Positions 12,301 through 23,803 are shown, counted from the first letter of the stretch. The stretch: 37,394 nt of DNA from Rhizophagus sp. LPA8_4_AMF (GCA_021464525.1 JADRCO010000334.1:1-37394), one strand, 5' to 3'. Made by a program: numbers and translations. The notes: generated by a model not told the origin, from the letters alone.

Positions 12301-12435
12301 TGGTGAAAGTTAATTTGCAGGAAGAATTAATAGGACATATAATACAGTATATTGGAATAATGTAATTTTGTAATATGGTTATCCCAAACTTGTAATTAAT
12401 TTTATATAAATTTCACATCATTGTAATAAATTGCA
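9376..12435. other. 3-kb A+T-rich gene-poor tract
   Basis: I found no open frame, domain or repeat structure that I can support in these 3 kb. If the BTB/F-box pair was duplicated as a segment, this tract would be the spacer of the decayed copy, corresponding to 15172-17187. Confidence 0.35.
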
Positions 12436-12812
12436 AAATAAAGTTTAGCCAAGAATATCACACATGGCATATAACCTTTCTAATATGACTAATTTATAAG
12501 AGTAGTAAAGAATGAAAATTTATTGGAAATTTAACATTAAATATTGTAAAAAATATGTTATATAGGGAAAAAGAATTTACTAAAATTTGATGATTAATAT
12601 ATTTATTATTTGAAATTCCAGTTTTTTTTCTAGATAACTAATTATTTACTTAACTTATTTTATAATTAGATACTATCAAAACTGAATACCCACAGGATTT
12701 CCTTAATATAATACATTGATAATAAAGTATTTTATTGGAAAGAACAAATTGATTCTGTATATTTTCAACATTTATATTTATCAAAAGAAAATTATTTTAA
12801 CTGATTGAAAAA
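12436..12812 (+). pseudogene. Remnant of an F-box protein gene
   Basis: The stretch matches the middle of the intact F-box gene at 17188-18118. AAAGAATGAAAATTTATTGG (12507-12526) corresponds to the end of exon 1 near 17459. TAATTAGATACTATC (about 12663) corresponds to the intron acceptor and start of exon 2 near 17596. CACAGGATTTCCTTAATATA, TTTTATTGGAAAGAACAAAT and ATCAAAAGAAAATTA follow in the same order as in exon 2. The intron region is still present, so this arose by DNA duplication and not from a spliced mRNA. Stops and indels break every frame. Confidence 0.75.
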
Positions 12813-13589
12813 CTATACTATAATAAAATATAAAAACTAAAACAAATCAACAAATACATACAATAAATAAGTAATATGTCATCAAACTAATATTTTTAAC
12901 TATATTGATTTTGACTTTAAATTATACAATTATTAATACAATCAACACCACATTACCGTTAGATCACTAATATGTAAGTAATGTATTAGTATTCAATGGT
13001 ATGAACTGAATTTAAAATGTAAATGGAGTAATGGTTACCGTCACAATTTAATAATGATGTTGCTTACCAATACAATATTAAAGACTTGAAACGAAATTCA
13101 AGCTAACGAGTCAAAAAGAAATCGGAAATTATATAATAAATATAATAGGTCTAACATAAAAGGAAAAATTTAAGAATAAATTATCAAATTATTTTTTTTT
13201 TTTTATGGCAACTCACATTTCTTTGTTAAAAATTTTAAGGCTCAGTATAAGATAAATCAAATACCCTTCTATTTACTAAACATTATGATTTCCCTACTGT
13301 TGTGACAATATCATTACTACGATGTCTATCTAAAATATATTATACTTTATATCAAGTGAAATTACAATATAAAGTAATCTTAGTTTAATTTTGTTTCAGA
13401 ATTTATTTAAAATGATACAAAATATGTTATAATCATAATAATGTAAAAATAATATTCGTTACAAAGAAATATAATCACGTGCGAATTTCCATACAAGATT
13501 TATCATGTGATTTGTCATTGTAAGAATAAATAAAGTCGATCAAACTTTGTGCGTACAATTGTGTAATACAAATTTCTCTTTCTTAAAAA
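12813..13589. other. Upstream region of BTB-TLDc gene 2
   Basis: No gene is seen. The last 110 bases contain TCACGTGCGA (about 13486) and TATCATGTGA (about 13502), E-box-like motifs also found near other BTB genes in the window, and an A+T-rich AATAAATAAAG stretch (about 13527). Confidence 0.35.
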
Positions 13590-15171
13590 ATGTCCTTTGA
13601 ATATTCTCAAGAAATAACCAATGAGTTGGAAAAATTACTTGAAGCTGAAGAAGAATATAATGTTATTATCTATGCCGGGGAAAATGAAAATATGAAAGAA
13701 ATTCATGCACATTCAATTTTATTACGTATTAGGTCTCAATATTTTCGTACGGCATTATCTAAGGAGCGGTCTGAGAAGAAGGATGGAAAATATGTTTTTA
13801 ATTTTCCTAATATTTCTCCTCAATTTTTTAAAATTATTTTAAGGTAATGGAAATATAAGTATAGAAATAATATGTATTAATATGTATTAATATGTTATTG
13901 GATAGGGATGTTAGAATATCATCCGTACTGCGCACTATAAATTACTCCCACGATAACTTATACTGTTGCATTTTTTTTTTAATATTAGATTTATTTATTG
14001 TGGAAAGATCGATTTGGAGAAATTACAGGGACAAGATATCTTAAAACTTTTGATAACGGTGGATGAACTAAAAATCCAATCATTAAATCATTGTATTCAA
14101 GAATACTTGGTTAAACATCAACACGAGTTTTTACAACAAAACCCTTTAGAAATTCTTGAAACTGTCTACCAACATGAAACTTTCACAGATTTATGGAATT
14201 ATTATCTTGAAGAAATTTGTGCTAAACCAGATATACTATTTAAATCTGATAAGTTTACTAATTTAAAAGCACCTTTATTAGAATTACTTTTAAAAAGAGA
14301 TGATTTATCATTGGAAGAAATTGATCTATGGGATAGCTTGATCAAATGGGGTTTAGCTCAGCATCCTTCTATTCAGCAAGATATTAAGAAATGGAATAAA
14401 GACGAAATCACAATTATGGAAAGAACTCTTCATAAATTTATTCCTTTAATTAGATTTTACCATATAGATTCGGAAGATTTTTATTTAAAAGTATATCCTT
14501 TTAAAATATTAATACCTGAAGATATACTTGATATTATATATGCATTTTATATGGCACCAAGTAAGAAATCTAGTCTTAATATACAACCCGCCAGAAAGTC
14601 AAAAAATGTATATGATTCTGTTATAATTGAAGCTCAACATTTTGCTATTTTTTCTAGTTGGATTGAAAAGAAAGATGTTTCTTATTATAATGAAAGAAAC
14701 ATTCCTTATAATTTCAATTTACTTTATCGTGCTAGTAGAGATGGTAATACATCAGCAGCCTTTCATGCTAAATGTGACAACAAAGGAGCTACTATTGTTA
14801 TATTAAAAATTCCAAATTCGGAACAAATATTGGGAGGATATAATCCACTTCAATGGGATTCAAGTAATTCATGGAGGTCTACAAGTGATAGTTTTTTGTT
14901 TTCATTTACAAATAGAAATGATCATAACAGTGCAAAAGTGGGTAATATCACCTCAAATGGTGATAATACCATATATTGTTGGCAAAATTATGGACCAGCA
15001 TTTGGCGCTGGTCATGACTTATTTCAAGATAGTGATAGTAAATGGAAAAATTATCCAGGCTTTTGTTCTTATTTTAAAATTGATATACCACAAGGTTATA
15101 AAATTCATGGATCAAATTATGATGTTTTTAATGTAGAGGATTATGAAGTTTTTCAGGTTATTAAAAAATAA
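13590..15171 (+). CDS. BTB-BACK-TLDc domain protein 2
   Basis: Exons 13590-13843 and 13989-15171 are joined across a 145-nt intron at the same phase-2 position as in gene 1, giving 478 codons plus stop. BTB is at about residues 8-105 (YNVIIYAGENENMKEIHAHS, then FIYCGKIDLEKLQG), a BACK-like region at about 115-235, and TLDc at about 300-478 (FNLLYRASRDG, CDNKGATIVILK, ILGGYNPLQW, DYEVFQVIKK). It is a close paralogue of gene 1 at both DNA and protein level, same strand, 4.6 kb downstream. It differs by a slightly longer segment near the TLDc C-terminus (IHGSNYDVFNVEDYEVF). By family it is a probable CUL3 adaptor with a TLDc module; its target is unknown. An open frame running back from exon 2 to an ATG at 13966 is not the real start, because the exon joins perfectly to the BTB exon. 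Confidence 0.9.
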
Positions 15172-16009
15172 ATAATTTGATTTTTGAATTTTTGTCCAAC
15201 CATTATATAGAGGAAATATTTTATCTTTGTTTAAATAAATATAAAAATCTATATATTCCATAATTATTAATCAAGTTAATCTGTGTACATTGTATTACTG
15301 TTAATGATGCAAGTTAAAATCGCAAGTTCGCATTATTAAGAATTTTATAAAATTAATTAATAAACTTTTATAAGTGTATTTGAAAACTATTATGCCGTGA
15401 TAAGTTTTGAACTAGCTAAAATTTAAAAATAGCAAATATTCACGTATGTTATTAATAATATTGACTAATAAGTTAATGAAATAAACAATAAAATTAAGTT
15501 TCAAAATATATTGAATTTTGCTAGTTTAGTTTTCATTTTAGTCAGTATTTATTAATCTATAAATGTGACGATAACCTTTTTTTTTGTTAGAGAATGAACT
15601 AGAAGAAGTTAACTATTAATCATTGTAAATCATAACCGATTTTCAATTAAAAAGAATCACATTATTGACTATGGAGGTACTAGTTTAAACTATATTAGTT
15701 GTACATTAATCTCTTGAATATTATTTTTAAATATATAATTGTAAATTTAAAAAATTAAATTCATAATTTTAAGGTAACGGACCTTTCGTAAAAAAAGAAA
15801 ATACCTGGAAGTTGAAATGAAAAGGGAAAAGAAAATTAAAAGAAGTATCAAAGTCTAAATATGGAAGCCATAATATCTGGCTTGATCGTGTAAACATTAG
15901 GAAAGGGACAATAGGGTAATCAATTTCTTTGGAAACTTACCGTCAGTGTTACATGATCATTCAATTGGTAGGCCGTCACCCGATAGAAAAATTGAAATTT
16001 AGCTTTCTT
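15172..16009. other. Intergenic, no recognised gene
   Basis: A+T-rich sequence downstream of BTB-TLDc gene 2. An AATAAATATAAAA stretch near 15233 could serve as its polyadenylation region. Nothing else can be supported. Confidence 0.35.
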
Positions 16010-16960
16010 TTTCTTTAACGAGCAGCTTCTCCAACTTTATTTAAATCTTCTTTCATTGACATTTGTATCACTTTCGCCATTAGCCTTTTCATTTTTGAAT
16101 ATGCAGTCACCATTTGTTTTTTGTTAACCTTAATGAATTTAATAAATTACATTCTTTATTTAGGCGCCTTCTTATTTCTTGATGTATTTTCATCTTTCCA
16201 CACAATTAATAAAATAGACTTCTTTATCTATCTTCTAATGTAGAATATGTAGAATCACATTTACACTATCTAATTTATATCTAATCAATTGCTAAAATCA
16301 CCGCATTTGAGCCAAAAATTACTTCTACTTTGGGATTAATTTTGCCCTTAAAGTTTGATATTTTACTCTAATCCATTTAACTACTAAAATTTGTAATCTG
16401 ATAATACGATTTCAATGTTCTTAAATGTATCATAAAATAATGTATCCCATCATATCTAACGCTTGTCATTATATTTTTATCATAGTCGTACAGTTGATCA
16501 TAAAGGAATCTATTGAGCAATCGATAATCTCATTTTTTATATTTCTTTTTCATCGATATACGTTTTGCAGATCCCTATATAATGATCTACTTCTGACCTT
16601 TCTAAATCTTACCGTAAACTTCCTAATTTTGGGTAATCTCCCTATTTTATCCATTTGATTTGTTTCTTTTTGTTATCCTTTTTTTAAAATCTATCTCATG
16701 TTGTGTTATTTCTTGTGCTGCGCTAAGTGCGTTTGTCACAGACAATTTTGAAGATCAGAATTTTTCTTATAGTTGAAAGGATTTTCCTGATATATATCAT
16801 ATCCAAAGTCTCTGCATTTAATCTGGTATTTCGACTTATGTTCCTAAAAAAACTTTGGTATTTCTTCGAAAAATTCGTCTATTTTCTCTACTCTTTTTTC
16901 TTTAAAATTTTTTGGTCAAGTGATCGACGAGGAAGAGTTTCCTATTTAAACTAAATGATT
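16010..16960 (-). pseudogene. Possible decayed coding tract, unassigned
   Basis: On the minus strand this kilobase has coding-like character in shifting frames with several stops. It includes FGSNAVILAID (about 16284-16316) and, at the downstream end, KVNKKQMVTAYSKMKRLMAK (about 16058-16120), ending in NKVGEAAR and a stop near 16015. I do not recognise the family with confidence. It may be a relic of a transposon-encoded or other repetitive protein. Plus-strand open frames at 16425-16658 and 16727-16954 give only hydrophobic low-complexity peptides and are likely shadows. Confidence 0.3.
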
Positions 16961-17187
16961 TAACCATAATTTTTTTTTACGCTATTAGAAATTTTTTTTG
17001 TTACAAACAAATTACATCACTTTGCAGTTCATGCAATGTTACGCAATGAAAAATCCGATAAATGATCATCATTGGCGTTTTCCTAATAGAAATTGTATTA
17101 CTAAACAAAATGAATTGTGAAATTGTGACGTAAATAAAGTATAAATAAAGACAGATTCTTCACAATTTTAAAAATAAAAGTTCAAAA

Positions 17188-18118
17188 ATGTTAACCATCA
17201 TAAGTCTTCCTCCTGAACTTTTTGCAAAATTTTGTACTTATTTGCCACCAGCTGACTTACTCTCACTCTCTCAAGTCTGTCGTAAATTTCGTGGATATTT
17301 ATATGCTTCAAACTCTTTTACTACTCAACAAATATGGAAGGAATCTCGTTTACAATTTATGCCAAAAGAAGATATGCCTCCCCCAGAAGGAATGAATGAA
17401 GAAAAATACGTTGCATTATTAATGACAGAAAAAGGTTGTCAAATTTGTAAGAAGAATAAGGAATGTAAAATTTATTGGGAATTTGAAGTTAGATGCTGTG
17501 AAAGATGTTTTAGAGTAAATACAATTTCGTAAGTTTTTAAAATAATATTTTAATATCATTATAGTTTTATTATGTGACTAATAAATTTTATTTTTAATTA
17601 GACAAGATATTATCGAACCTAATTATCCACAAGAATTCCTTAATATTATACCCTACTGCTATGGTGGTTTTCTCGATAATGAAAAATTTTATTGGAAAAA
17701 ACAAATTGATCTTATATTTTCTAAATATTGTAATTTACCAAAAGAAAATTTACAATCTTGGTTAAATGATAGAAAACATATATTCGATTCCATAATCGAA
17801 TATAGTAAACAACGTAAAGATAAAGATATCAAAGTGGATACATTGGATATTAGAAGCTGGTTTTTACCAAGGCCAATACCAGAACCAATAGAACTACCAA
17901 CTTTGTCATCTTTATCATTTATTCCATATAATCAATTTATTTCCATCCGGCATAATATCACCAGTATTCAAAGACCTGATGAGCCAAAAAGAAATCAATT
18001 CATTAAATCTGAAATGAAAAAGAGTACAACAAAATCTCATAATAATTATAATAATACTACTTTGTCTCATATGAAAGGAAAAAATTTTAAAAATAAATTC
18101 GTTCATAGATATGGTTAA
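17188..18118 (+). CDS. F-box protein with Cys-rich motif
   Basis: Exons 17188-17528 and 17602-18118 joined across a 73-nt GT..AG intron give 285 codons plus stop. An F-box lies at residues about 4-42 (LPPELFAKFCTYL, DLLSLSQVCRKFRGYL), the SKP1-binding module of SCF ubiquitin ligases. A Cys-rich segment at about residues 80-103 (CQICKKNKEC, then RCCERCFR) could bind zinc. Behind it comes a region with YPQEFLNIIPYCYGG and a hydrophilic Asn/Lys-rich C-terminus. There are no leucine-rich or WD repeats, so the substrate-binding part is not a standard one. An A+T-rich TAAATAAAGTATAAATAAAG (about 17130-17149) sits about 50 bp upstream of the ATG. A decayed copy of this gene lies at 12436-12812. Confidence 0.85.
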
Positions 18119-18560
18119 TTACATTATAAGTAGTATTTAATTCTACATTTTGTTAATGTTAGATCCAATAATATTTTTTTTTAGGAATTTTACAGATTCA
18201 TTTGTAATTTTTTTTATTGGCAGATCTTTAAATATTACCACTAAATTTATTTTTTGTAAACAAAATAAACATTAAAATGTACTGTAATAAATTTGGCTAA
18301 AAACATTTGATTCATTATTTTTTTTTTTTATTTGAAAAGGTTGATCGAGTTCTACGATAGGCTTTAAAAGAATTCCTTATATAAATTTTAAATATACAGT
18401 ATTTTGTCGATTGAAAAAAATTTAATTGGTAAACATAAAATTTTGATTGACTAAACCTTTGTTACCTTTAAAACCATTTATGGTTAGTAGATAAATTATA
18501 GTTTACAAGGGCGTAAAATAGTAATTAAAAATATTAAATGACACTTTTAATATTTTAGAA
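18119..18560. other. Intergenic region
   Basis: No gene is seen. AAAATAAAC near 18260 could be the polyadenylation signal of the F-box gene. The rest is the upstream region of the kinase gene. Confidence 0.35.
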
Positions 18561-20784
18561 ATGTCAGAGTCTATAAAATCTATAGAGTCTGAAAATGACA
18601 ATATTTCATTATTATTATTACACATTGCATTTGTAATAATTTTTTATGCATTAATTGCTTATTATAAGTTAAGGAGTAAAGTTTATTTTGAGAGTTTTAT
18701 TTATTTGACTTGTTCTTTTATACATATTTATATAATAATACCAGATTATCAAAATCTTATTTTACAAATTAAATCAATTTTTAAAATTCCAGAAACATAT
18801 TTCGAAATATTTGATTATATTGATGATATTCATGATGAATATAATGATCTTTTATTTTTCTTTTTCTTGACCATTTTTTATTTTTCAGCAATCATTTTAT
18901 ATACACCATCAAACAGATTTATTTATTTATTTATTACATTTATTTTTTTATTGCATTTTCAAATAATAATTCCATATTATTATTATTATCAAATTAAATC
19001 AATTTTTATTAATTTAGAAATTTTTAAATATAATATTAACACTTTTAAAGATTATGAAAATGATGATTTTTTGTCTTTATTTATGAAAATTTTATATTTG
19101 TCGATATTTATTTATCCATTCTCAATTATATGGAGGTTTCATAAGCGTAATAATCGTAAATATATGCAAAGAATAGTTAATAATGAATTTGGTTTATGTT
19201 CTGATTGTTATCAACCAAATACTTATTATATGTATTGGTGTCAACATTGTAATTCTAAACGATTGCAACAAAATTTTGATAAATGGACAAGTGGAAATAA
19301 ACATATAGATAAATTTATTCAGGAATCTCAAACGGGAAGGAATTATGATGAAGTTCTGGAATGGATTCCTTATAATAGATTAAGGAATATACAATACCTT
19401 GCTAAAGGTGGGTTTAGTACTATTTATAAAGCTATTTGGTTAGATGGAAATATCTATTATTGGATGGATAAGAAACAAAAATGGAAAAGAGGTAGAAATA
19501 AACTTGAAAAAAAAAATTATGAAAATGCAAGAAAAGATAATATTAAAAACCCTCTTAAAGAAGGAGAAAATAAGGGAAAATATATTGTATTAAAAAGTTT
19601 AAATAATTCATCAAATATTCATGAAGATTTTTTAAATGAAGTAAGTTTTTATAAAGATGATAAAATTTTATTTTATTTTTTAAAATTTAAATTAATGAAT
19701 GATTAAATACTGTATTATATTTATTAGTGGAAAAATTATACACAATTTATATATTCAGCTAAAAATAATGATGCATTTATTATGAAAATTTATGGAATAA
19801 CTCAAGATCCTGATACATTAAATTATATGATTGTGTTACAAGAAATGTCACAAGGAAGTTTAAGATCTAATCTTATGATAAAAAAATGTAATCCAAATAA
19901 CAAATTTTATAATTTATACAATATATCAAAATCACTTTCAGCTTTACATAAATGTGATTTAGTTCATGGTGATTTACATAGTGGAAACTTACTTTTCAAT
20001 AATATTCATGATTGTTATATAAGCGACTTTGGATTAAGTAGACCTGCTGATCAACCCATTAATTCTACTGATATTTATGGAATAATTCCATACGTGGCCC
20101 CAGAAGTTTTACGTGGTAAACCATACACTAAAGCTGCTGACATTTATAGTTTCGGTATAATTATGTGGGAATTTACATCGGGTGTTCCTGCATTTGATGA
20201 TGTGTCACATGATTTTCATCTTTTTACAAAAATATGTAAAGGACATAGACCAATAATTGTAGAGGGTACACACCCTGATTATGTAGAATTAATGAAAAGG
20301 TGTTGGGATCCTGATCCTGATAAAAGACCAACTGCAGAAGAATTGGAGAAATTATTTGAAGAATGGCAGAATAAATATCCAATAGAAAATAATGATAGAA
20401 ATGAAGTACCAGCAGGTAAATTTATTCAATTATCAATTACAGTAGAGTGTTCATAGTACGAATAGACATAACAATTATTTTAAATAAATTAGTTAAAATT
20501 ACTACGGAAAGCGAGCCTGTTGTTGAACACCATCCGATGTTATGTTATGTAAGCAGGAAATTAAATGAAATTATCAGTAAAGATCTCGGTAATGATCCTT
20601 CGGAGATTTTATTATTTTTATATAATAATCAATTATTTAAATTGTTACTTTATCTATTTAAAATAGGTATTGATTTAGACGAAATAGGTAAGTTAGTAGT
20701 AATATTAATTTAAGCTTTATAAGGTTATTTAAATTCTATTCATTCTTTTTAGATCGTGCTTTCCAAGAACTTGATGAGATTTAA
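18561..20784 (+). CDS. Membrane-anchored TKL-like protein kinase
   Basis: Exons 18561-19640, 19728-20415, 20457-20687 and 20753-20784 sum to 676 codons plus stop. The N-terminus has about five hydrophobic segments (residues about 16-37, 42-63, 95-115, 118-143, 170-192). A Cys pair motif (CSDCYQPN then WCQHC, from about 213) follows, then the WIPYNRL box. In the kinase domain the glycine loop is KGGFSTIYKA (about 279), the lysine is in IVLKSL (about 342) after a Lys-rich insert, the catalytic loop is HGDLHSGNLLF (about 440), and ISDFGLS and VAPEVL follow. The HRD arginine is Gly; the catalytic Asp, Asn and DFG are present, so activity is likely. The tail (HHPMLCYVSRKLNEI and beyond) needs a 41-nt intron at 20416-20456; otherwise the protein ends at 20456 (GKFIQLSITVECS). 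The substrate is unknown. Confidence 0.85.
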
Positions 20785-21119
20785 GATGGAATAGTAGGAG
20801 TTGATGTTTCTGGTGTCAAAGGATAATAAGGATGCTATAAGTCCACATTTTCTATATAATTATGTATTTCTTTTAGCAAATGTATCAAGAATACAGTTAC
20901 TGTAGTGTTACGTTCTGTGTAATAAAAAATTCCAAGAATGTTAAAATATCCGACACTTTGTATGGATAATCTTAATCTGGTCATACCTCCACAATAATAC
21001 AATAATAATAAAATTATATCGAAATTTTTTTTAATTTACCCGCTATTGTTTAGCAGTAATTTTAATTGACTTTAAAATATTAATTATTAAAATTAATGAA
21101 AATCCACATAACGAACACA
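20785..21119. other. Intergenic region
   Basis: No gene is seen between the kinase stop codon and the first recognisable part of the TRP-like relic. The sequence is A+T-rich. Confidence 0.35.
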
Positions 21120-22461
21120 ATGATAAATTTATTACAAAGTTAAAAGATGATAATGTTCAATTATAGTTGGATTTATTCAGCTTAGTTTTGAAATTCGTCA
21201 GTTTATTTATAATCCTGTTAAGTGGATTTATGATTTCTGGAATATACTTGGTATAAATAATTGTTTGATTTTACATTATATTAATAATTATTATGTAATT
21301 AATTATTATATTTCATTTAACATTAATAGACATAATTGCCTTCCTGCTTCCAATTTGTACCTCTATTTATTGGCTTCAAACAAATGATATATATGACCAT
21401 ACACTCTTTTTCATGTCTATTTTTAGATATAAAATTTTTGCTATTTTTAAGAACATTTGAATCTTTTGGTGTATACTTTGCAATAATTATTAGTGTTGGA
21501 AAACAAATTGTCTCTTTTTTAGTAGTTATATTAGTTATCATAATAAGTTTGCACATGCATTTTATATTTTATTAACAACAAGATCCCAATTTTCATTTGT
21601 GGAGCGTACAAATAATTATGATCCTAATAATCCTTGGAATATAGTTTCTACTTTAATCAAATACTTAAAAATGGAACGATTGATCCTAATCCATATATCA
21701 TTAAACCACCTGATGAAAATACAAACATGTTTATAGATTTTAGGTCTGCTATTTTTGCAATGTGTTTATTCTTAACAGGTTTGTAAAATTTTATAATTTT
21801 TTTTTTTTTTTTTGATGTTTTTTAATGATTAAACTTTTTTTATTATTAGGTGGCTCAAGTAGTCAAGCGCGTTATCCAATTGGTCATACATAAAAAATCC
21901 ATCACTTGTAGTATTGTTAATTATTTGATTGTTGCATATCTTATGAATTTATTTGTTGGAATACTCAATATGGAATTTGATAAAGATAATGATAGAGTCT
22001 CATATTTAATACAAAAAGCTGAAGTATAATATTGTTACAATTATTTCTACAAAATTTATTTCTGTATTGTTAGAATTACTGATGAAATTTTTTTAAAAAA
22101 TTCTTGGATTCTGGCAGAAAATTGAATTATTTTATCTATTACCACAGCAAAGAAGTTGGAATATATGGTTTCCTGAAGTAATGTAGATTTACTTTTTAAC
22201 ATTTTTTTTTTTTTTTTTATAAAAAACCTATTACTTATAATTATTTAAATTCAAATAAAATTTATTTCAAGACATTATTATGCCAATGTTAATAAACCTC
22301 GAAAAAAAATTAAAGAAATGATTGATGAGGGTGAATGGGATACCAATGAATTCTCAGAATTGAAGCAAAACCTAATAAATAAACTCAATATTCAACTTGT
22401 TGATGAAATTTCTTTACAACATATATTAGAAGAAATAAAAGAAATGAAGCTTAAATTATAA
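21120..22461 (+). pseudogene. Broken TRP-like ion transport domain protein gene (copy B)
   Basis: Only the C-terminal half of a six-TM Ion_trans/TRP-like protein is recognisable. Pieces in order are FEIRQFIYNPVKWIYDFWN (about 21187-21243), an intron, FLLPICTSIYWLQTNDIYDH, then DIKFLLFLRTFESFGVYFAI and an S5-like helix (about 21427-21540). Next come FAHAFYILLTTRSQFSF, the pre-pore DPNPYIIKPPDENTNMF and AIFAMCLFLTG, an intron, an S6-like IVNYLIVAYLMNLFVGILNM (about 21915-21970), LFYLLPQQRSWNIWFPEV, an intron, and a final exon ending LEEIKEMKLKL and a stop at 22461. Frame breaks lie near 21420, 21546, 21670 and 21880 and within 22025-22110. The N-terminal half is missing. Copy A on the opposite strand at about 4.15-6.39 kb belongs to the same family. 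Confidence 0.65.
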
Positions 22462-23803
22462 TATAATAAACTGAATATCATAATTTTATTTTATACTAAC
22501 ATTATATTAGTATTATTTTTCTTTATAAAATGATCAGTTTTTAATCAGTTATTATGCTTGAACAATAATTGTCCGATGCGTAGCGTAGGACCGTTTACTT
22601 CTAAACATTTCAAATGCAATGTCGTTCTGTCCCGCATCGACCTCATGCACATATCACGAGATGTAAATAAATTGATTATACTCCTGAACGGTTTTCGTTC
22701 CCTAGTTTTGATTTATTAATTGAAATATATTAGATATATTTTATGTGACCTACTAGTGTCCTACTAAATAATTATATACTATATTTAAAGAAATTATTTT
22801 TATTGATTATTATTGTATTATAATTTAAAATGATTAAGTCCAGATAAAAAAAAAATAGACAAGATAATGAATGAATTTATAATATTAGTAATTATTATAA
22901 TTGGAATTTTAATTAAATGATTCTTTAATTTCTTTGAAATGAAAATGATTCACTATAAAATTACTTTTTGCAAACTTAATATTTTGTTTGCCATTACATA
23001 TTTGAATTGCTTAAATGCTTAAAAAATATTGTATAGAAAATTTTTAATATATAAATGAAGAACGGACTTCTAAAAGATTTGAAACCATTTTTAGTAGGTT
23101 TGAACTAGGGTTGGATCGGTCCAATCCGGTTAAAAAAAACCGATCTTTCATCCGGTCCTGTCTAGAACCGATCATTTGATCCACATCGTTATTAAAATCT
23201 TTTTAATACGATATTGTAAATCAATCATATATATTGTTATTTTCTCCGACTTGAATAGTAATATAAAAATCGTTTGCATCACTTAATATTAAAGAGAAAG
23301 ACTGAAATGAAATATAACAGTCTGTTAAGGTTTGAGCCGAAAAGAGAACAAAATTTAATATAAACCATATCATGAAATGGAAGTGGTACAAACCTAAGTC
23401 GTTATCGAGTGACAAATATTACTCAAATATTCTATCTGTTACGTATTCATCGTTTCCCATTCTAAATATATATTTATTCGCTAATTTAACACAATGCCAA
23501 AATTTATGAATGTTGATTTTAAGAGCAAAAAATATTATATTTCGATACCATTTATTTGAATCCTACAATAAACATTACTATTTTCAACAATTACTACATG
23601 CTTTAAAGTAGAAATTTTAGAAAGTAACAAAGATAATTCATAAATAATTTACATAGATAATAATTTTATTAAGATAATTTAGATTATATATCCATTTAAA
23701 ACAAAAAAAAAAAATGATACTTATTATATATACGTAAAAAAATAAATATAATAATATACTTAAAAAGATAACTTCTTTTGATAACCCTAAGCTTATAATT
23801 AGT
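22462..23803. other. Gap with a GC-rich inverted-repeat arm
   Basis: No gene is supported. The only structured part is at 23097-23190, where GGTTGGATCGGTCCAATCCG is followed by AACCGATCTTTCATCCGGTC. It resembles the GGAACCGAT-type ends of small inverted-repeat elements elsewhere in this window (see 27263-27578). The rest is A+T-rich. Confidence 0.4.

Noticed and set aside
13966..13988. ATG at 13966 as the start of BTB-TLDc protein 2
   Set aside because: The stretch is the T-rich end of the intron. Splicing to 13843 restores the full BTB domain in frame.
16425..16954. Two plus-strand hydrophobic frames (77 and 75 codons)
   Set aside because: Composition is Ile/Phe/Leu-rich as expected from T-rich DNA, and they lie antisense to a better coding-like tract.
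21323..21556. 77-codon minus-strand open frame
   Set aside because: It is the antisense shadow of the S4-S5 part of the plus-strand TRP-like relic.
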